Source of the DNA: an uncultured Veillonella sp.
GTDB lineage: Bacteria; Bacillota; Negativicutes; Veillonellales; Veillonellaceae
Length of the DNA: 22,406 nucleotides
Reading direction: 5' to 3'
NCBI GenBank assembly: GCA_902477915.1
Contig: CABSJA010000030.1
Span: 1 to 22,406, forward strand
Position 1 is the first letter of the stretch. Every line of letters starts with the position of its first letter. Both the position numbers and the translations under genes were made by a program. The notes below the pieces were generated by a model, which saw nothing but the letters and a program-made list of their open reading frames with translations, had not been told where the DNA came from and made no database searches. This document shows positions 1-8,138 of this stretch, piece by piece.

Positions 1-2
1 AT

Positions 3-200
3 GATTATGATATAGATGATTATTATACATGTTCAGGATACATAGGTTTATTTAGTACTTTAAAATATGCAGAGAAAGCAATAGAGTGGTATAAAACCTG
101 GGATATATTTAAAGTACATGGCATAGAGTGTCTAGGAATAGCTCCTATCACTCTTAATTTAAGGGGATGGACTGAAGGTTTTATTACAATATATGATTAA
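3..200 (+). CDS. C-terminal fragment of an unrecognised protein (5' end outside window)
   Basis: An open frame enters from the left edge and runs for 65 codons to a TAA at 198-200. The visible part is rich in Tyr, Asp and Ile and contains several Trp and Cys residues (for example AIEWYKTWD, then GIECLGIAP, then LRGWTEGF). I see no signal peptide, membrane segment or catalytic motif, and I do not recognise the family. It is probably real because the frame stays open up to a strong terminator that begins a few bases after the stop. With only the tail visible, no function can be given. Confidence 0.55.
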   Translation, partial: DYDIDDYYTCSGYIGLFSTLKYAEKAIEWYKTWDIFKVHGIECLGIAPITLNLRGWTEGFITIYD

Positions 201-206
201 TTTAAG

Positions 207-245
207 AAAAAAAGGTGTCATCATTTGATGACACCTCTTTTTTTG
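207..245. terminator. Bidirectional rho-independent terminator
   Basis: A perfect stem GGTGTCATC (214-222) / GATGACACC (227-235) with a 4-base loop is flanked by an A-run on the left and a T-run on the right. It can therefore stop both the plus-strand gene ending at 200 and poxB, which ends at 295 on the minus strand. Confidence 0.9.
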
Positions 246-294
246 AAAGTTTTGCAGTTTATTTAGTTTGGCAGATTTTGTAAATTTGGCAGAT

Positions 295-2037
295 TTAGTA
301 TAGGGATTTATATTTCATCCAGTTTGTTTTGGCCATTTCTTTAAGTTCTGTACCACGGCCATCAAGGATTGCATTAATCAAGTATTTACTGAAGCCTTTT
401 GCTTGTTGGTAAGCAATTTTTGGAGGCATAGCAAGTTCTTGTTTATCTACGTGAACATTGACGATAACAGGACCATTATGGTTAAGAGCCTCCATAATTT
501 TTTCGTCTACTTCACTAGAATTTTGAATACTTACACCTTTAATTCCAGCCGCTTCTGCAAGTTTACCGAAGTCTGGATTTACAAAGTCTGTAGCATAGTC
601 TAGGTAGCCAGAAGCTTTCATTTCCATAGCGATAAAGCTAAGTTCCTCGTTGTTGAATACAAAGATTTTAACTGGCAAGTTAAGTTGTTTTAATGTTAAC
701 ATTTCGCCCATCATCATTGTGAAACCACCATCACCGGAGAGGGAAATGACTTGGCGGTTTGGACATGCATTTTGAGCTCCAATAGCATGCATCATAGCAT
801 TAGCCATGGATCCATGGTTATAGGAACCTAAGATGCGGCGTTTACCATTTGTTTTTAAGTGACGAGCTGTCCAAATTACTGGAGTACCTACGTCAAAGGT
901 AAAGATAGCATCTTCACTTGCTAGCTTATTTAAACGATTAACAAAATATTGTGGATGAATTGCAACACCATCTGGTTCAGATACAGCATAGCTATCTAGA
1001 TCGCCTCTAAATTTAGTATACGCTTTACGTACAGTATCGATAAACTCAGTATCACCACGTTGGCTGACTAGAGGTAATAATTCTTTCAATGTATCTTTTA
1101 CAGTACCAATAATACCTTGTGTAAGAGGAACACGACGACCTAATGCACTAGGATCTCTATCAACTTGGATTACTTTTGCATTTTCCGGATAGAATGGACG
1201 GTAAGGGAAGTCTGTACCAAGCATAACGAGTGTGTCGCATTGTTCTATAGCACGATAACCAGATGTATAGCCTAATAGGCCTGTCATACCTACATCATAT
1301 GGATTATCCCATTCAACCCATTCTTTGCCTCTGAAGGCATGTACTACAGGAGCTTGTAGGCGTTTTGCTAATTCTACGACCTCATCATGTGCACCTTCAC
1401 AACCTGCACCACAGAAGAGGGTAATTCGTTTACCTGTTTCTAAATGGGCAGCCATTTCTTCAATATCATCGCGTTGTGGAACGATATGAGGTAAACGAGG
1501 TTGATTCCAAACCGGTAACTCGTCGATTTCCATTTCCATAACTGCCACGTCCCCAGGAAGGACGATAACAGCAACATCTTGATTACCAACTGCTGCATTC
1601 ATAGCACGGAAAAGGATTTCAGGCATTTGTTTTGGATTAGAAACAAGTTCACAGAAACAAGAACATTCTTTGAATAAGTTTTCTGGATGTGTTTCTTGGA
1701 AATAATTTAACCCTACTTCAGATTGCGGAATATGAGACGCAATAGCCAATACTGGAACACGATTGCGATGACAATCGAATAAACCGTTGATCAAGTGTAA
1801 ATTACCAGGGCCAGAACTACCAGCACATACAGTCAATTTATGAGTTAAAGCTGCTTCTGCACCTGCAGCAAAGGCTGCTGTTTCTTCATGTCGAACATGT
1901 TCAAAAGTAATCTTACCATTGCGGCGTAGACTATCATTTACAGAGTTTAAACTATCGCCAGTGATACCATAAATGCGTTCGATGCCCGCATTGGCTAAGA
2001 CATCTATAAGTACATCAGAAATTCTTTTTTTTGCCAT
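295..2037 (-). CDS. poxB: Pyruvate:quinone oxidoreductase (PoxB-type, ThDP/FAD)
   Basis: This is predicted to decarboxylate pyruvate oxidatively to acetate and CO2, passing electrons to membrane quinone. The 580 residues follow the three-domain ThDP-enzyme plan: N-terminal PYR domain with the cofactor-activating Glu51 in VRHEETAAF, a central FAD/Rossmann-like domain at about 190-340, and a C-terminal PP domain with GDG at 435-437 and NN at 462-463. Stretches such as GPGNLHLINGLFDCHRN and YFQETHPE read like E. coli PoxB. The tail (AKGFSKYLINAI, then GRGTEL, then AKTNW) matches the lipid-binding C-terminal peptide that distinguishes PoxB from soluble H2O2-forming pyruvate oxidases of lactic acid bacteria. 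The length is close to the 572 residues of E. coli PoxB. The ATG is preceded by AGGTGAT. The gene is monocistronic, ending at the terminator at 207-245. In a lactate fermenter it could feed acetate formation. The quinone assignment is inferred from the tail. Confidence 0.9.
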   Translation of the reverse strand: MAKKRISDVLIDVLANAGIERIYGITGDSLNSVNDSLRRNGKITFEHVRHEETAAFAAGAEAALTHKLTVCAGSSGPGNLHLINGLFDCHRNRVPVLAIASHIPQSEVGLNYFQETHPENLFKECSCFCELVSNPKQMPEILFRAMNAAVGNQDVAVIVLPGDVAVMEMEIDELPVWNQPRLPHIVPQRDDIEEMAAHLETGKRITLFCGAGCEGAHDEVVELAKRLQAPVVHAFRGKEWVEWDNPYDVGMTGLLGYTSGYRAIEQCDTLVMLGTDFPYRPFYPENAKVIQVDRDPSALGRRVPLTQGIIGTVKDTLKELLPLVSQRGDTEFIDTVRKAYTKFRGDLDSYAVSEPDGVAIHPQYFVNRLNKLASEDAIFTFDVGTPVIWTARHLKTNGKRRILGSYNHGSMANAMMHAIGAQNACPNRQVISLSGDGGFTMMMGEMLTLKQLNLPVKIFVFNNEELSFIAMEMKASGYLDYATDFVNPDFGKLAEAAGIKGVSIQNSSEVDEKIMEALNHNGPVIVNVHVDKQELAMPPKIAYQQAKGFSKYLINAILDGRGTELKEMAKTNWMKYKSLY

Positions 2038-2282
2038 ATTATCACCTATATTTAATAAATAATATCAATTAAATATTGTTATAAAACCATATATTATTAT
2101 ATTAGACCTCTTTGTAGTGTAATTATGTGATAAATATTACTATTTTATGTATACATAATTTATATATGTTTATATTGTTATGATTAATAATTTTTTAATC
2201 TATTATATATTGAACTATAATAATAGATATTTTATTCCCTCTTTACTTTATAATAATATTTCTCAATACAAAACTCTTATTG

Positions 2283-2311
2283 TTGCATAACGTTAATAAA
2301 AGTGTTACTAT
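2283..2311 (+). promoter_or_regulatory. Promoter of the riboflavin operon
   Basis: TTGCAT (2283-2288), a 17-base spacer and TACTAT (2306-2311) place the transcription start near 2318, about 17 bases before the FMN aptamer. The AT-rich stretch from 2038 to 2282 must also hold the divergent poxB promoter. Several weak candidates exist there and I could not choose one. Confidence 0.6.
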
Positions 2312-2334
2312 TAATCCATAAAGAAAATAGATGA

Positions 2335-2442
2335 GTCTTTGGGGACAGGTGAAATTCCTTACCGGCGGTATAGTCCGCGAACCTTATGGGTATGAATCGG
2401 TGCAATTCCGATACCGACAGTACAGTCTGGATGAGAAAAGAC
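2335..2442 (+). promoter_or_regulatory. FMN riboswitch aptamer (RFN element)
   Basis: The classic RFN blocks occur in order: GGGGACAGGTGAAATTCC, ACCGGCGGT, AGTCCGCGA, a GGTGCAATTCCGATACCGAC block, AGTCTGGATGAGA, and a closing helix GTCTTT (2335-2340) / AAAGAC (2437-2442). FMN binding to this family shuts down riboflavin genes. Here it sits directly upstream of ribD, and the terminator hairpin at 2477-2503 forms the expression platform, so control is probably by transcription attenuation. Confidence 0.97.
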
Positions 2443-2476
2443 GAGGCACATTTGTTGTGCGCAATTATGATTACCC

Positions 2477-2503
2477 AAGGACTATGTATATAGTCCTTTT
2501 TTT
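2477..2503 (+). terminator. Riboswitch-controlled attenuator
   Basis: Stem AAGGACTAT (2477-2485) / ATAGTCCTT (2490-2498) with a GTAT loop runs straight into a run of seven T. It lies between the FMN aptamer and the ribD start, the expected position for the FMN-dependent 'off' hairpin. Confidence 0.9.
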
Positions 2504-2514
2504 ATTGAGGTGAT

Positions 2515-3729
2515 ATGGTGGATGACGTAGCATATATGAAACGCGCCATTGCACTGGCAAAATTAGCTACAGGGCACACTTCGCCAAATCCTTTGGTTGG
2601 TGCCGTAGTGGTTAAAGACAATACAATAATCGGTGAAGGTTATCATCATAAGGCTGGTACAGCTCATGCTGAGGTTCATGCCTTAAACCAAGCTGGTAAT
2701 AATGCTAAAGGTGCTACTTTATATGTAACCTTAGAGCCATGCTCTCATTATGGTAAAACTCCACCTTGTGCGCTGCGTATTATCGAGGCTGGCATAGCTA
2801 AGGTCGTTGTAGGTAGTACAGATCCTAATCCACTAGTATCGGGAAAGGGTATGGATTTACTCCGTGAAGCAGGCATAGAGGTTGTTTGCCCCGTATGTAG
2901 TGAGGAATGTGCTGAACTAAATGAGCATTTCTTTACATATATACAGACAGGTAAACCTTTTGTAACTATTAAAAGTGCTATGTCCCTTGATGGTAAGATT
3001 GCCACTTTTACTGGTCAATCCCAATGGATTACGAATGAGTCCTCCCGACGAGATGGACATATACTACGTGCTACTCATGATGCCATGCTCGTTGGCATCG
3101 GTACAATTTTGGCAGATAATCCTCAATTAAACTGTCGTTTAACTGATACTGAATTATCAGAGACTTTATTAGATACAAGCATACTTGATGAAACGATTCA
3201 TGTTCATCAACCAGATGTCATCATATTAGACAGTCTTGGTAGAACGCCTACCACAAGTCGTGTATTTGAAGTAGATACTCGCAAGGTTCATATATTTGTA
3301 TCTAAAGGTTGTCCTAAAGAACGGATACATGCGCTAGAACAAGTAGGGGCTCTTGTTACTGTTGTTGAATCAGTATCTACTCGTAAAAGTAAAAGTACAG
3401 ATATCGTTATAGATATTAAGAAATTATCTATTGATGATATTCTTACAAAGTTGGGAGATTTTGGTTATACTTCAGTGTTAGTTGAAGGTGGTTCTGCTAT
3501 TATCAGCTCTTTTGTAGAGACCATTAACTTTGATAAGGTAGTTACCTATATTGGTAATACTATTATCGGAGGAAGAGAGGCTACACCTGCTGTAGGTGGA
3601 CGTGGCTTTGAAAGCTTAGAATCTTCTCCGCAGTTAACTTTCACAAAAACAACTGTATTAGATAATAACATTCGTATTGAAGCATATCGTCAAGGAAGGA
3701 GGGGTGCTTATGTTCACGGGGATCGTTGA
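2515..3729 (+). CDS. ribD: Bifunctional riboflavin deaminase/reductase RibD
   Basis: RibD performs steps two and three of riboflavin synthesis: deamination of the pyrimidine product of GTP cyclohydrolase II, then NADPH-dependent reduction of the ribosyl chain. The N-terminal deaminase domain (about 1-145) shows the zinc motif HAE (51-53) with Cys76 and Cys85 in a PCSHYGKTPPC segment. The C-terminal reductase domain starts near SAMSLDGKIAT and ends with the typical VEGG and IIGG strands. The 404-residue length is slightly above the family's usual 360-380. A perfect GAGGTGAT precedes the start; its spacing is tight for the ATG at 2515 and better for the in-frame GTG at 2518, so the true start may be one codon later. 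It is the first gene of the operon, and its end overlaps ribE by 20 bases. Confidence 0.95.
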   Translation: MVDDVAYMKRAIALAKLATGHTSPNPLVGAVVVKDNTIIGEGYHHKAGTAHAEVHALNQAGNNAKGATLYVTLEPCSHYGKTPPCALRIIEAGIAKVVVGSTDPNPLVSGKGMDLLREAGIEVVCPVCSEECAELNEHFFTYIQTGKPFVTIKSAMSLDGKIATFTGQSQWITNESSRRDGHILRATHDAMLVGIGTILADNPQLNCRLTDTELSETLLDTSILDETIHVHQPDVIILDSLGRTPTTSRVFEVDTRKVHIFVSKGCPKERIHALEQVGALVTVVESVSTRKSKSTDIVIDIKKLSIDDILTKLGDFGYTSVLVEGGSAIISSFVETINFDKVVTYIGNTIIGGREATPAVGGRGFESLESSPQLTFTKTTVLDNNIRIEAYRQGRRGAYVHGDR

Positions 3730-4366
3730 AGAAATCGGCCGTGTAGAAAGCATTAAAAAAGGCCCTAAATCCTTAGCCATTACAATACGGGGGGATAAGA
3801 TTTTTAGCGATTTAAAAATCGGTGACTCCGTTGCTGTTAACGGTGTGTGCTTGACGGCGACCACAATTGGTAATGGTGTATTTACAGCTGATGTAATGCC
3901 TGAATCGATTAAGATGACTACTTTCACAAATTTGAAAGTTCATCAACCTGTCAATTTAGAACGGGCTATGCTCGCTAATGGTAGATTCGGTGGTCACATT
4001 GTAGCTGGGCACGTAGATGGGACAGGCCGCATCATTAATCGTGAACAAACGGATAATGCCATTATCTTTACCATAGAGGCCCCAAAATCCGTTATGGATT
4101 ACGTTATTTATAAGGGTTCTATTACGATTGATGGTATTAGCCTCACCATTATGCAACGAACGGACAGCAGTTTTTCCGTATCTATTATTCCTCACACCTT
4201 GAGTGAAACTATTTTAGGTTCTGCTCACATTGGTACGGAGGTCAATTTAGAAACGGACATTGCTGGTCGATATATTCGTCATTTTATGAATCTTGGTAGT
4301 GAACCTACCGAAGAGAAACCTAAGAAATCTATGCAATCCCTCTTAGTAGAGAATGGATTTATATAA
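3710..4366 (+). CDS. ribE: Riboflavin synthase, alpha subunit
   Basis: This enzyme dismutates two molecules of 6,7-dimethyl-8-ribityllumazine into riboflavin and a pyrimidine that is recycled. The start MFTGIVEE is the near-invariant N-terminus of the family and picks the ATG at 3710 over an in-frame ATG at 3677, which lies further inside ribD. A strong purine-rich site (AAGGAAGGAGGGG) lies just upstream. The 218 residues form two lumazine-binding repeats, the second preceded by GRFGGHIVAGHVDGTG. The 20-base overlap with ribD suggests translational coupling. Some genomes call this gene ribC. Confidence 0.95.
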   Translation: MFTGIVEEIGRVESIKKGPKSLAITIRGDKIFSDLKIGDSVAVNGVCLTATTIGNGVFTADVMPESIKMTTFTNLKVHQPVNLERAMLANGRFGGHIVAGHVDGTGRIINREQTDNAIIFTIEAPKSVMDYVIYKGSITIDGISLTIMQRTDSSFSVSIIPHTLSETILGSAHIGTEVNLETDIAGRYIRHFMNLGSEPTEEKPKKSMQSLLVENGFI

Positions 4367-4383
4367 AAGTAAGGAGCGTTCCT

Positions 4384-5586
4384 ATGAGCGAACAATTACA
4401 TTCTATTGAAGAGGTCTTACAAGACCTTAAAGCTGGTAAACCTGTTATTATTGTTGATGATGAAAGCCGTGAAAATGAAGGCGATCTTATCATTGCTGCA
4501 GAGTTTGCTACACAAGAAAATATTAACTTTATGGTTAAATACGCGCGCGGTATTGTATGTACACCAATGCGTCGTGAAGCATTAGAAAAGCTTGGTATTC
4601 CAGCAATGGTTGCTAAAAATACAGACAATCATGAAACTGCTTTTACCGTTACTGTTGACCACGTAGATACTACAACAGGCGTATCTCCAGCAGAACGTGC
4701 TTATACAATTCAAAAATTATTAGATCCTAATGCTAAACCAGAAGACTTCCGTCGTCCTGGTCACGTATTCCCTCTAGTATATAAAGAGGGTGGCGTATTA
4801 GTTCGCCAAGGCCATACAGAAGCATCTATCGACCTTTGTCGCTTAGCAGGCTTACAAGAGGCTGCTGTTATTTGTGAAATCACAAAAGACGATGGCGATA
4901 TGGCTCGTTTGCCAGATTTATTACAATTTGCTAAAGAACATAATCTTAAAATTGCATCTGTAGCAGAACTTATTGAGTATCGTAAACAACATGAAGATAT
5001 GGTAGAACTCGGTGCTTGTTCTAAACTACCTACTAAATTTGGTGACTTTAATATTTTTGTATTTAAAAATGATTTAGATCATAAAGAACATTTAGCTATC
5101 GTTAAAGGTAATGTACAAAACTGTGACGATGTTCTTGTACGTATTCACTCTGAATGTTTAACAGGCGATGTATTCGGTTCTAAACGTTGTGATTGTGGTG
5201 AGCAATTAGATCATGCGTTACGTGCCATCGAAAAAGAAGGCAAAGGTGTTGTAGTATATATGCGCCAAGAAGGCCGTGGCATTGGTTTAACAAATAAAAT
5301 TAAAGCCTATGCTTTACAAGAGCAAGGTTTAGATACTGTAGAGGCTAATGAACAATTAGGTTTCCCTGCAGATATGCGCGAATATTCCTTAGCAGCTCAA
5401 ATTATTCGTTTCTTAGGTATTAAGAGTATTCGATTGTTGACAAACAATCCAGAAAAACGTCATGGTTTAGAGCATTGGGGGATTGATGTAACTAACCGTG
5501 TACCGCTCATTATTGCAGCCAATAAATTTAATGCAGGGTACTTAAAGACAAAAGAAGAAAAAATGGGTCATATGTTAGAAGACTAA
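4384..5586 (+). CDS. ribBA: Fused DHBP synthase / GTP cyclohydrolase II
   Basis: One polypeptide carries the two entry enzymes of riboflavin synthesis. The N-terminal half (about 1-200) makes 3,4-dihydroxy-2-butanone 4-phosphate from ribulose 5-phosphate and shows the acidic loop VDDESRENEGD and the GHTEAS motif (His144-Glu146). The C-terminal half opens the GTP imidazole ring, with zinc ligands Cys258, Cys269 and Cys271 (spacing as in E. coli RibA) and the MRQEGRGIGL loop. Both active sites look intact and the 400-residue length is normal. An AAGGAG site precedes the ATG, 17 bases after the ribE stop, so the gene is clearly in the operon. Confidence 0.96.
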   Translation: MSEQLHSIEEVLQDLKAGKPVIIVDDESRENEGDLIIAAEFATQENINFMVKYARGIVCTPMRREALEKLGIPAMVAKNTDNHETAFTVTVDHVDTTTGVSPAERAYTIQKLLDPNAKPEDFRRPGHVFPLVYKEGGVLVRQGHTEASIDLCRLAGLQEAAVICEITKDDGDMARLPDLLQFAKEHNLKIASVAELIEYRKQHEDMVELGACSKLPTKFGDFNIFVFKNDLDHKEHLAIVKGNVQNCDDVLVRIHSECLTGDVFGSKRCDCGEQLDHALRAIEKEGKGVVVYMRQEGRGIGLTNKIKAYALQEQGLDTVEANEQLGFPADMREYSLAAQIIRFLGIKSIRLLTNNPEKRHGLEHWGIDVTNRVPLIIAANKFNAGYLKTKEEKMGHMLED

Positions 5587-5658
5587 TCATTTAGTTCTAT
5601 TTAACAACTTGCTCGACACATAAGAATTTCCTTTATAGGAATATAGGAGGTCAACATA

Positions 5659-6120
5659 ATGAAGGTTCAAGAAGGTAACTTATTAGGTACTGGTAAAAAA
5701 TTTGCTATAATCGGTTCTCGTTTTAACGAGTTCATTACATCTAAATTAATCGGCGGTGCTGAAGATTGCTTATTGCGTCACGATGTAAAAGAAGAGGATA
5801 TCACTGTTATCTGGGTACCAGGTGCTTATGAAATTCCATTAATTGCTAAAAAAGCTGCTTCATCTGGTCGCTTCGATGCAGTAATCTGTGTAGGTGCCGT
5901 TATCCGTGGTGCTACAACTCATTATGACTATGTATGTAATGAAGTAGCAAAAGGTATTGCTCATGTTTCCTTGGAAACTGGTATTCCTGTTATGTTCGGT
6001 GTAGTAACTACTGAAAACATTGAACAAGCTATCGAACGTGCTGGTACTAAAGCTGGCAATAAAGGTTACGACTGTGCTATGGGCGCTATTGAAATGGTTA
6101 ACCTTATCGATCAATTCTAA
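5659..6120 (+). CDS. ribH: 6,7-dimethyl-8-ribityllumazine synthase
   Basis: RibH condenses the pyrimidine from the GTP branch with the four-carbon phosphate from RibB to make the lumazine substrate of riboflavin synthase. The family usually assembles as pentamers or 60-subunit shells. Motifs seen are SRFNEFIT, VPGAYEIP, GAVIRGATTHYDYV with its catalytic His, and the terminal KGYDCAMGAIEM. The 153-residue length is typical. A near-perfect TAGGAGGT site lies 7 bases before the ATG. The 72-base gap after ribBA contains no terminator, so ribH is the last gene of the operon, closed by the hairpin at 6133. Confidence 0.97.
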   Translation: MKVQEGNLLGTGKKFAIIGSRFNEFITSKLIGGAEDCLLRHDVKEEDITVIWVPGAYEIPLIAKKAASSGRFDAVICVGAVIRGATTHYDYVCNEVAKGIAHVSLETGIPVMFGVVTTENIEQAIERAGTKAGNKGYDCAMGAIEMVNLIDQF

Positions 6121-6132
6121 TAATTACATAGT

Positions 6133-6166
6133 AAACACTCAGTGTCTCATGATGCTGGGTGTTTTT
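6133..6166 (+). terminator. Terminator of the riboflavin operon
   Basis: Stem AAACACTCAG (6133-6142) / CTGGGTGTTT (6154-6163), ten pairs with one G-U, is followed by further T residues. It begins 13 bases after the ribH stop. Confidence 0.85.
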
Positions 6167-6229
6167 ATATTATCGAAAATATGTTCTTTTAACTTGGAAT
6201 TAGTGTAGACGAACATATATTCCCTGTTA

Positions 6230-6259
6230 TTGAAAAGTAATTCTATGACATGATATACT
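6230..6259 (+). promoter_or_regulatory. Putative hslO promoter
   Basis: TTGAAA (6230-6235), an 18-base spacer and TATACT (6254-6259) lie about 55 bases before the hslO ATG and downstream of the rib terminator, so hslO is probably transcribed on its own. Confidence 0.55.
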
Positions 6260-6314
6260 ATATAAGCACTATTGAGTGTGTACGATTTATTAATTAGAAA
6301 TAAGGAATGATAGA

Positions 6315-7193
6315 ATGGATTATATAAAACGTTTTACGACCCGAGAAGGGGTTCGTATGTCTTTAGCGGTAACAACGGATACTGTTGAAACAGCTCGCGT
6401 ACGTCACGATTTGTGGCCTGTAGCAACAGCTGCTTTAGGTCGTGCTATGACGGGTGCTATTTTGTTGGCAGGGGACTTTAAAAACCATGAAAATGTAAGT
6501 CTTCGTATCAAAGGTGATGGTCCGTTAGGAGTTGTTCACGTAGATGCTTTTGCAGATAATACAGTTCGTGGCTATGTGGATGAGCCACATGTAGATGTAC
6601 CTTTAAAACGAGCTGGTAAGCTTGATGTAGGTGCTGCTGTTGGACATAATGGGGAAGTCCAAGTAACTCGCTTTACTCAACTAGCACAAGATTATACCTC
6701 TACAAGTCCAATTCAAAGTGGTGAAGTAGCAGAAGATTTGGCTTACTATTTATATGCTTCTGAGCAAGTGCCTTCTACTATTAGCTTAGGTGTATTGGTA
6801 GATCCAGATTATCACACGGTTGTGGCAGGCGGTTTTATCGTACAAGCTTTACCAGATGCTACAGATGAAGCATTAGCCCAAGTCGAAAAGAATATTAATG
6901 AATTAGGCCCAATTACAGAATATTTAAAAGCAAATCCAGATGGTAAAGGTCTTATGGAACGTATTCTTGATGGCTTAACTGTGAATGAAGTATATAATGA
7001 ACCGATACATTTCAAATGTCGTTGTGGACGCGATCGCTTTGGTGCCGTACTCATGACATTAAGAGAAGAAGATAAAGAGGCTATTCTAGAAGATGAAGTA
7101 ACAGAGCTTGTTTGTCACTATTGTAATGAAAAATATCATTTCACACGTGAAGAGTTACAAGATATGTTTGCTCCTAAAGGTCCAATTCAATAA
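6315..7193 (+). CDS. hslO: Redox-regulated chaperone Hsp33
   Basis: Hsp33 is a cytoplasmic holdase that is inactive when four cysteines bind zinc and becomes active when oxidants form disulfides there. The N-terminal domain shows the expected GRAMTGAILLA and LRIKGDGPLG segments. The C-terminal redox switch is complete: CxC at Cys235/Cys237 and CxxC at Cys267/Cys270. The 292-residue length matches the family. The start is supported by an AAGGA site, and the gene is flanked by its own likely promoter and a terminator. In an anaerobe it would protect proteins during oxygen or bleach exposure; that role is inferred from the family. Confidence 0.95.
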   Translation: MDYIKRFTTREGVRMSLAVTTDTVETARVRHDLWPVATAALGRAMTGAILLAGDFKNHENVSLRIKGDGPLGVVHVDAFADNTVRGYVDEPHVDVPLKRAGKLDVGAAVGHNGEVQVTRFTQLAQDYTSTSPIQSGEVAEDLAYYLYASEQVPSTISLGVLVDPDYHTVVAGGFIVQALPDATDEALAQVEKNINELGPITEYLKANPDGKGLMERILDGLTVNEVYNEPIHFKCRCGRDRFGAVLMTLREEDKEAILEDEVTELVCHYCNEKYHFTREELQDMFAPKGPIQ

Positions 7194-7217
7194 AACTTTA
7201 TAATATGTTGAAAAAAT

Positions 7218-7251
7218 ACAGGCTACTAGGTTTTTCCTATAGCCTGTTTTT
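7218..7251 (+). terminator. Terminator after hslO
   Basis: Inverted arms ACAGGCTA...TAGG / CCTATAGCCTGT (7218-7246, with one bulged C) surround a T-rich loop and are followed by TTTTTCT. Confidence 0.8.
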
Positions 7252-7301
7252 CTATTCTATGAGAAAATAAAAGATAGAGTGATTAATAATAGGAGGTCAC
7301 A

Positions 7302-8096
7302 ATGAGTGCAATTGGCGTAATTGGTGGTACTGGCGTTTATGATCCATCCATCTTTGAAAATATTCATGAAGAATCCTTAATGACACCATATGGTGAAATA
7401 GATTATGTACAAGGTACATACCAGGGGAAAACAGTAATCTTTGTTGCTCGTCACGGCAAAGATCATACAATTCCTCCACACAAAATTAATTATCGTGCTA
7501 ATATTTGGGGCCTTAAAAAATTAGGCGTTACATTTATTATCTCCACGACAGCTGTAGGTTCCTTAAATGAAAACTTTAAGCCTGGTCATTTTGTGTTGAC
7601 TGATCAATTCTTAGATTTTACTAAAAATCGTATTACCACATTCTATGAAGGTGGTGACCGACCTGTAGCACATTTAGACGTAACAAATCCATATTGTCCA
7701 GAACTACGTGACATTCTACAAAAGGTTGGTACTGAACAAGGTTTGTCTGTTCACAATGGCGGTACCTATGTATGTACAGAAGGCCCTCGATTTGAAACAC
7801 CAGCAGAAATTAAAATGTTCCATATGCTCGGTGGTGATACAGTAGGTATGACAAATGTACCAGAAGTAAATTTAGCTAATGAAGCTGAAATGGCATATGC
7901 TACTATTTCTATGATTACAAACTATGCAGCAGGTATTTCTGAATCTGCGTTGACACATGGTGAAGTGGTAGAAATGATGGGCGATATGGCATCTCAACTT
8001 AAATCTCTTATTTTAGGTGCTATTGATGCAATCGATGTAGATGCTCGTTATGACGCACATAATCGCATGCAAGAATATGGTGGCTTTAAACTATAA
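7302..8096 (+). CDS. mtnP: MtnP-family nucleoside phosphorylase, probably methylthioinosine-type
   Basis: The protein belongs to the methylthioadenosine phosphorylase / purine nucleoside phosphorylase superfamily: it splits a 5'-methylthio-nucleoside with phosphate into a purine base and 5-methylthioribose 1-phosphate. Seen are the phosphate loop GGTGVYDP, the R-HG segment near 50, SLNENFKPG and TEGPRFET. The fold and the 264-residue length fit MtnP. The two residues that read the purine 6-position are unusual for an MTA phosphorylase: Glu165, where human MTAP has Ser178 and human PNP has Glu201, and Asn207 in MITNYAAG, where MTAP has Asp220 and PNP has Asn243. This predicts hypoxanthine-type rather than adenine-type substrates and fits the mtaD deaminase gene at 10749. 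The alignment was made by eye from memory of the human sequences. TAGGAGGT precedes the ATG, and mtnA follows after 42 bases. Confidence 0.9.
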   Translation: MSAIGVIGGTGVYDPSIFENIHEESLMTPYGEIDYVQGTYQGKTVIFVARHGKDHTIPPHKINYRANIWGLKKLGVTFIISTTAVGSLNENFKPGHFVLTDQFLDFTKNRITTFYEGGDRPVAHLDVTNPYCPELRDILQKVGTEQGLSVHNGGTYVCTEGPRFETPAEIKMFHMLGGDTVGMTNVPEVNLANEAEMAYATISMITNYAAGISESALTHGEVVEMMGDMASQLKSLILGAIDAIDVDARYDAHNRMQEYGGFKL

Positions 8097-8138
8097 TCCA
8101 TTCATAATGAAATACAATAGTTCATCGAAGGAGAAGGT

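Noticed and set aside
403..603. Plus-strand 66-codon frame inside poxB
   Set aside because: It is antisense to a well-conserved coding region, with no ribosome site and no recognisable protein.
2331..2513. A 60-codon open frame starting at an ATG before ribD
   Set aside because: It lies wholly over the FMN riboswitch and its terminator, whose conserved blocks explain the sequence.
6020..6208. 62-codon frame overlapping the ribH end
   Set aside because: It is out of frame with ribH, contains the rib terminator and lacks a ribosome site.
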